64,000 bases of DNA from Gordionus sp. m RMFG-2023 (taxonomy: Eukaryota > Nematomorpha > Gordioida > Chordodea > Parachordodidae). This document shows, piece after piece, positions 58,196-64,000 of this stretch; the first letter of the stretch is position 1; every line of letters begins with the position of its first letter. The translations under genes were made by a program, and so were the position numbers. A model generated the notes under the pieces. It was not told the DNA's origin and made no database searches. It saw only the letters and a list, made by a program, of their open reading frames with translations. The stretch is from contig NC_088777.1 in the NCBI RefSeq assembly GCF_954871325.1, positions 25,397,366-25,461,365 of the forward strand, given 5' to 3'.

Positions 58196-61135
58196 TTATT
58201 AAATATATTTTTTTTTGTTGTGTTTTCTCCCTTTCAAAGCCATCTCATGGTTAACTCTTGTTGTCAAGTATGCTTAAAAATAGTTTCGCTTAATTTAAAT
58301 GGCGTGTTTAGGAAACATGGTTCACCCGCGTGCCACAATTCTGGAAAATTTCCCCTCTCTTACGGCCCAGATCCTTTAATTAACGCTCCTCACTCGTATG
58401 ACCCCATTCCACCATGTTCCTCAAGCTCTGTTGATTTATTTAATTCGCATAAGCCCCCAGTTCTTTCTAGGATCCCTATAGCCGCCCGAGAGTCAATCTC
58501 TAGGTTCCTCATGTCACTTATAAATAATTTGAATTAGGATTTCTCCTCACTACACTTATGGTTAGATCTGGTTAGTTTTTGTTTTCGAGTCCTAGTTTAA
58601 CCCAAAAATAAAATAAATAACTTATCTGCCTTAATTAAGGAAAAAGTTTCCAATTTTGAAAATACAATTATCGATGAATTTACTCCTTCGTACGCTTTAA
58701 ACCCCAACTCTTTCCGTCACAAATTGATCTCCGAAAAATTAGATCTTGGAGATATTAGCGGTGCGGCCGGAATATTGTCATCCGATGACTCTATTTCACC
58801 TATCAACGTTACCATATTTAAACAACTTCTTGAAAAACATCCACGAGCGTCCCCTTTTAACATCCACCCGCATGCCTCCTCCCCTATTCCCTTTACCTGT
58901 GACGAAGTACTTAAGTGCTTAAAGTCCTTTAAAAAAGGGACGACAGGGGGGTTGGACCGCTTCAGACCTGGTTTCTTTGTGGAGTAAATTCAATGCCCTG
59001 TTAGTGGCTTCATTGACCCTTTGTTGAAAGCATTAACCGAACTGTGCAATAATATCCTCGTACGCGAAGTTCCCCTTTGCATTCGTCCTATTATTTTTGG
59101 CGCCCGTCTTGTCTCCTTGACCAAACCGGATGGCGGCGTTAGACCCATAGCCATAGGGTCATTCTTTCGTCGCTTAGTCGCCAAGGCTATCGTAAATAGG
59201 ATTCGGCCTAAGGCTAGTTCCTTCTTATTTCCTTCACAGTTAGGATTTGGAGTGAGAGGTGGGTGTGAAGTGGCCTCACATGTTGCGCGTATTTTTATAA
59301 ATACTGAGGCCGATAAGGTTTTCTGCAAGTTAGACTTCAGAAATGCCTTCAACACCATCCATAGGAGGGCATTCTTACCATCTTTTTTACACCATTTCCA
59401 AAATATGGGAATTTCCTTAATTCCTGTTATGGATTTCCTTCGTTACTCAAATTCGGGGAATTTTCCATCTCCTCCGAAGAGGGGATACAGCAAGGTGATC
59501 CTCTAGGCCCCCTGCTCTTTACTATAGGGATTCATGATTTGATCAAAAATTAAAAGACTAATTTCCAATTAGACCTTAATTTATGGTATCTCGACGATGG
59601 CTCTTTTGGCGGTTCTTTATCCAATGTTATGTCGGCCATAGAGTACGTTGAAATGGAAGCTTCGAAAATTGGTCTTTCCCTAAATAGGAAAAAGTGTGAA
59701 ATTTCCTCCCTCAACAATAAGGATTTTATTCCTCCCTTAGATTTTACAATCATTCCGCATGAGGAACTCTGTCTTTTAGGTTCCCCTATTGGTTTTTCAA
59801 TCTCCTTTTGTCAAAAAACTTTGGACGATTTGATCCATTCCCTTTCCAATTCACTCAAGAATCTTCCTCATCTCCCCAAACATCAGTTCTTCTTTCTCAC
59901 CAAAAAATGTCTTTTTCTACCTAAATTCTTACATTTATTTAAATCTTCCCCCGTTTTCCAGTACAATACTCTCCTTAAGGTCTTCGAATTAAAATTTAAA
60001 CATTTTATCGAATCCCTTTTAGGCTTAAATTTTTCCGATTTCAATTGGTCCCTCGCCTCTATGCCCGCTTACCAGGGTGGACTGGGATTGTTACCCCCCT
60101 TCCTTATGGCAATTGCGTGTTTTCTTTCATCTCATATATCCTTCGCCGATTCTATTTCCTCGCTTATCGAGTTGGACGATCCCCTTCTATCTTCAGCTAA
60201 ACAAGAGTGGCTTACTCTAATCACCCAAGGCTCCGAGCAGCCAATTTCCTGCCATCTAAAGAGCTTCCTGGTCCCTATGCTTCAATGCTCGTTTGAAAAA
60301 CTTTGTATGTATCCTGAGCTAACTAACCTTCAACTGCACAGAAACGCAAAAAAAAACTCTAACGGCCATGAATGGCTAGACGCGATTCCGAGTGGTGGAA
60401 ACGTTACTCACAGACGATGAGTTTCAAACTGCCATTGGCCATAGGCTTGGTTGCCTTATCCCTTCTGTGGACACCTGTGCCGCCTGTCACAAACAGGTTG
60501 ATCCTTTCTGTAGACATTGTTTCTCGTGCCTCAAAGTCAGTAGCCGTTTCCTGAGGCACGACAACCTTAATAAGTTAATCGGCAAAGCCTTGATTTCGGC
60601 CGGTTTCCCCAATAGCTTGGAGCCATTGGGGCTCCTAAATGCTGACGGTAAGCGCCCTGACGGCATGTCTTTAACGTCTTGGCACGGCAGCAAAAGACTT
60701 GTCTGGGACGTCTCTTCTGTTACCTCCTTTCCGGCTAAGAGAAATACCGACCCCTTGGAACTACAAGAAACCAATAAGTTTAATAAATATAGATTCCTCC
60801 CTAACTCTTTTATATTTATTCCCCTAATTTTTAGCGTCCTTGGAAACCCCGGTCCCCAATCCCTAAAGTTCTTAAATCAATTGGGTAGAAGAATTTCGTT
60901 AAGGACAGGGGTCAAAAACGAGTCCCTATCTCTTAAACAAAAAGTCCAATTTGAAATCCTAAAGAGGAACTACAAATGTTTCTTCGAAACACTCCCATTT
61001 CCCTCCTAGTTTATCAAATATAGTCATTGTTAATTTTATATATATTTTGCATCGCAACTATATTTAGATTTTAACCACAAAAAAAAATATTTTTTCGTTA
61101 AAATTAAACAGTTATGTTTTAATATATATATATAT
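58196..61135 (+). mobile_element. LINE copy 2, truncated in its 5' leader
   Basis: Homology with copy 1 starts about 20-25 bp before the ORF (TGTGTTTTCTCCCTTTCAAAG) and runs to the same 3' tail (CATCGCAACTATATTTAG and an A9 run at about 61079). The repeated pyrimidine-rich leader of copy 1 is missing, consistent with 5' truncation during target-primed reverse transcription. The 3' end passes into (TA)n and the 30-bp TTTTCCGAGTATGTACTATA segment that also follows foldback element 1. Confidence 0.85.
58220..61009 (+). pseudogene. LINE copy 2 ORF: RT plus restriction-like endonuclease, broken
   Basis: It has the same domain order as copy 1: N-terminal CCQVC...H...C finger, RT with KLDFRNAFN (about 59327-59353), QQGDPLG (about 59489) and YLDDG (about 59588-59602), zinc knuckle CAACHKQVDPFCRHC (about 60478) with its histidine kept, and RPDGMSL (about 60655) with WDVSS. 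Compared with copy 1: a TCG-to-TAG stop near 58535, an AAA-to-TAA stop near 58602, a TTA-to-TAA stop near 58985, a one-base loss near 59398, a stop near 59551 and a small deletion near 60400. Almost none of the lesions coincide with those of copy 1, so both derive independently from a working source element. Opposite-strand frames are shadows. Confidence 0.88.
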
Positions 61136-61600
61136 TTTTTTTCCGAGTATGTACTATATTTCTTTTTTATATATCATTAGATTTTATATATATATTTTTT
61201 TAATTATAAATAGTAAATTAAATACAATATATTATATTCTCAAAATATTTTCCATTTTTATAAATTAAATATTAGTTTTATTTTTTTTAAATGTAATATA
61301 AATTATATGAAATTAAAAATAATATTGACATTATAGGGAAAATGTGCCATGGCTTTTGCCTTTTTGAAAAAAATTATTAAAAGAGGAAAAGATTTGTTTT
61401 GACTTTTAAAGAAAACATGGTTCGTCTGATCAATTGCGTGAAAAATTTTTTTTGAGGAAGAATTATGAAAATCGATTTTGCGAAAAAAGATTTAGTTAAT
61501 CCCCCCCCCCCCCATTTATCCTTAAATACTTTATATAAATAATAACAAATTCAGTATCGTTTTGTAATATTTTTTAAAGAAAATACATGTTCGCATTTTT
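61136..61600. other. AT-rich DNA after LINE copy 2
   Basis: It begins with the 30-bp segment shared with 9787-9816. A long C run is at 61501-61513. No coding. Confidence 0.5.
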
Positions 61601-61732
61601 TAGGTGTGGTGATTAAGTGTGTGAACTCCGGGTCTTTTATAGAGGTTCGTGATCAGAGCTGGTTTAGTCAATTTTTAGACCCAAACCACGGGTCTGGGGG
61701 TTACACAACTAACCAATTAACAAAACTTAATC
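61601..61732 (-). mobile_element. Single end related to the 26832-30449 element
   Basis: Read on the minus strand, GTTAATTGGTTAGTTGTGTAA, then CAGACCCGTGG, then TTTTAGAC-type complement and GACTAAACCAGCTCTGA match the left end of the 3.6-kb inverted-repeat element in the same order. Its own outer limits are near TTAAGT words on both sides, so it may be a 0.13-kb MITE or a truncated end. Confidence 0.6.
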
Positions 61733-61904
61733 TTTTTTTTTATTTAAATAGTTTTCAAATCAAGAAATTTATTTATATGTGTAGATTTACAAATCAATCT
61801 CCTTACTTTCAAATTTAAATGGTTATGTAATTAAAAAGTGTGCTCTCCTCCTCGCCTAATAAGATAAACGGGCGTAGGCTAAAAGTCACCTCGTTTTAAC
61901 AAAA

Positions 61905-64000
61905 AAGTTTAAAAATAACGATTATACAACTGTCACTTTTCTGTGGTTTCTTCACTAAATTTTAATTTAACATGTTTACAATATATATACCAGTTTTCTT
62001 TTAAAAAATTCAAAAAAGTTCAAAATAACGATTATGACAATTGTCACTTTTCTATGGTATATCTACACTGAAATTTTAATTTTACATACAATATATATTT
62101 TTACCTATTTACTTTAAAAAAATTCAAAAAAGTTCAAAAATAACGATTATGACAATTGTCACTTTTCTATGGTTTATCTTAACTGAAATTTTAATTTAAC
62201 ATTTTTATAATATATTTTTACCTATTTACTTTAAAAAAATTCAAAAAAGTTCAAAAATAACGATTATGACAATTGTCACTTTCTATGGTACATCATCACT
62301 GAAATTTTAATTTAACATGTTTACAATATATATTTTTACCGATTTACTTTAAAAAAATTCAAAAAACTTTATAAATAACGATTATGACAATTGTCACAAT
62401 GGTACATCTTCACTGAATTTTTAAATAAACGTATTTACAGCCTATATTTTTACTTATTTGCGTCAAAAAATTTGAAAACTTTAGAAATAACGATTATGAC
62501 AATTGTCATTTATTTAGGGGAAATCTTCATTGAATTTATAATTTAAAATATTTATAATATAATTATATTTTTACCCTTTTGTACCAAAAATTTCAAAAAG
62601 GTTGAAAAATAACGATTATGACAATTGTCACTTACTATGGTACATCTTTACTGAAATTTTAATTTAACATATTTACAATATATATTTTTACCTATTTACT
62701 TTAAAAAAATTCAAAAAAGTTCAAAAATAACGATTATGACAATTGTCACTTTTCTATGGTAAATCTACACTGAAATTTTAATTTTACATATTTACAATAT
62801 ATATTTTAACCTATTTACTTTAAAAAAATTCAAAAAAGATCAAAAATAACGATAATGACAATTGTCACTTTTCTATGGTTTATCTTAACTGAAATTTTAA
62901 TTTAACATTTTTATAATATATTTTTACCTATTTACTTTAAAAAAATTCAAAAAAGTTCAAAAATAACGATTATGACAATTGTCACTTTCTATGGTACATC
63001 ATCACTGAAATTTTAATTTAACATGTTTACAATATATATTTTTACCCATTTGCTTTAAAAAAATTCAAAAAACTTTAAAAATAACGATTATGACAATTGT
63101 CACAATGGTACATCTTCACTGAATTTTTAAATAAACGTATTTACAGCCTATATTTTTACTTATTTGCGTCAAAAAATTTGAAAACTTTAGAAATAACGAT
63201 TATGACAATTGTCATTTATTTAGGGGAAATCTTCATTGAATTTATAATTTAAAATATTTATAATATAATTATATTTTTACCCTTTTGTACCAAAAATTTC
63301 AAAAAGGTTGAAAAATAACGATTATGACAATTGTCACTTACTATGGTACATCTTTACTGAAATTTTAATTTAACATATTTACAATATATATTTTTACCTA
63401 TTTACTTTAAAAAAATTCAAAAAAGTTCAAAAATAACGATTATGACAATTGTCACTTTTCTATGGTAAATCTACACTGAAATTTTAATTTTACATATTTA
63501 CAATATATATTTTAACCTATTTACTTTAAAAAAATTCAAAAAAGATCAAAAATAACGATAATGACAATTGTCACTTTTCTATGGTTTATCTTAACTGAAA
63601 TTTTAATTTAACATTTTTACAAAATATATTTTTACCTATTTACTTTAAAAAAATTCAAAAAAGTTAAAAAATAACGATTATGACAAGTCACTTTTCTATG
63701 GTATATCTTTACTGAAATTTTAATTTAACATTTTTACAATATATATTTTTACCGATTTACTTTAAAAAAATTCAAAAAACTTTATAAATAACGATTATGA
63801 CAATTGTCACAATGGTACATCTTCACTGAATTTTTAAATAAACGTATTTACAGCCTATATTTTTACTTATTTGCGTCAAAAAATTTGAAAACTTTAGAAA
63901 TAACGATTATGACAATTGTCATTTATTTAGGGGAAATCTTCATTGAATTTATAATTTAAAATATTTATAATATAATTATATTTTTACCCTTTTGTACCAA
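61905..64000 (-). repeat. Satellite array E with 706-bp higher-order repeat, runs off the window
   Basis: About 18 monomers in reverse orientation. Distinct monomer types recur in fixed order: the type with GTCACAATGGTACATC starts at 62393, 63099 and 63806, giving periods of 706 and 707 bp, or six monomers. Other marked types (TTTATTTAGGGGAAATC; CTTACTATGGTAC; GGTTTATCTTAACTG; CTTTCTATGGTACATCATC) keep step with it. This is higher-order repeat structure made by amplification of a six-monomer block. The array continues past the right edge. Confidence 0.92.

Noticed and set aside
61905-64000. Calling the satellite centromeric
   Set aside because: Higher-order structure and a conserved box fit, but dispersed copies in foldback elements show another way of spreading, and nothing in the sequence proves kinetochore binding.

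Overview
This is a very A+T-rich, gene-poor stretch of an animal nuclear genome. The only intact host-type gene I can support is a tetraspanin at 22391-23269, a metazoan-style family; the other recognisable coding DNA is mobile-element debris. The repertoire (a non-LTR retrotransposon with a C-terminal restriction-like endonuclease, several hAT families, MULEs, Ty3/gypsy-type fossils, MITEs and satellites) fits an invertebrate with a repeat-rich, AT-rich genome. The species cannot be fixed from the sequence alone.

Layout. 1-2450: AT-rich, no clear gene. 2451-9783: a 7.3-kb foldback element whose long inverted arms are built of two satellite families, with terminal clusters of GGCAATGT motifs; a 209-bp hAT MITE, a 300-bp duplicated repeat and a long (GAAA)n tract lie in its left arm. 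9784-14735: small inverted repeat, a LINE fragment, then LINE copy 1 with a repeated pyrimidine-rich 5' leader. 15150-18170: a duplicated/inverted repeat cluster, a MULE transposase relic and a 1.0-kb MITE. 18170-21556: half of a second foldback element (centre, satellite arm, AT arm, GGCAATGT end). 21700-22012: endonuclease relic of a second LINE lineage. 22391-23269: tetraspanin. 24286-25198: hAT relic. 25255-32590: two fossil gypsy pieces in opposite orientation; one is split by a 3.6-kb element with about 1.15-kb inverted arms. 33237-36693: an LTR-bounded fossil without a recognisable pol. 37625-38543: TIR element. 38738-41300: hAT relic with a DUF4371-type transposase. 42370-43860: minisatellite and hAT-type subterminal repeats. 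44290-46570: fossil gag-protease region. 48782-49895: small hAT. 50040-50640: a GC-richer coding-like island. 51480-53500: satellite array D (opened by a hAT MITE). 53870-56065: an old hAT relic split by a younger hAT with a perfect 8-bp target duplication. 57140-57729: MULE relic. 58200-61130: LINE copy 2. 61905-64000: satellite array E, continuing off the window.

The most unusual material is the satellite system. About 75 monomers of roughly 118-119 bp in five arrays nearly all keep a 12-bp palindrome, TGACAATTGTCA, with a flanking CATAATCGTTATT segment. In the foldback elements these arrays form the inner arms, in opposite orientation on the two sides of a non-repetitive centre that two elements share. 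Array E shows a 706-bp six-monomer higher-order period and array A an 833-bp (7 x 119) recurrence. I read this as a foldback transposon family that amplifies its own satellite arms and scatters them through the genome; the palindrome is a candidate binding site for a dimeric protein. All of this rests on reading by eye; no alignment or database search was run.
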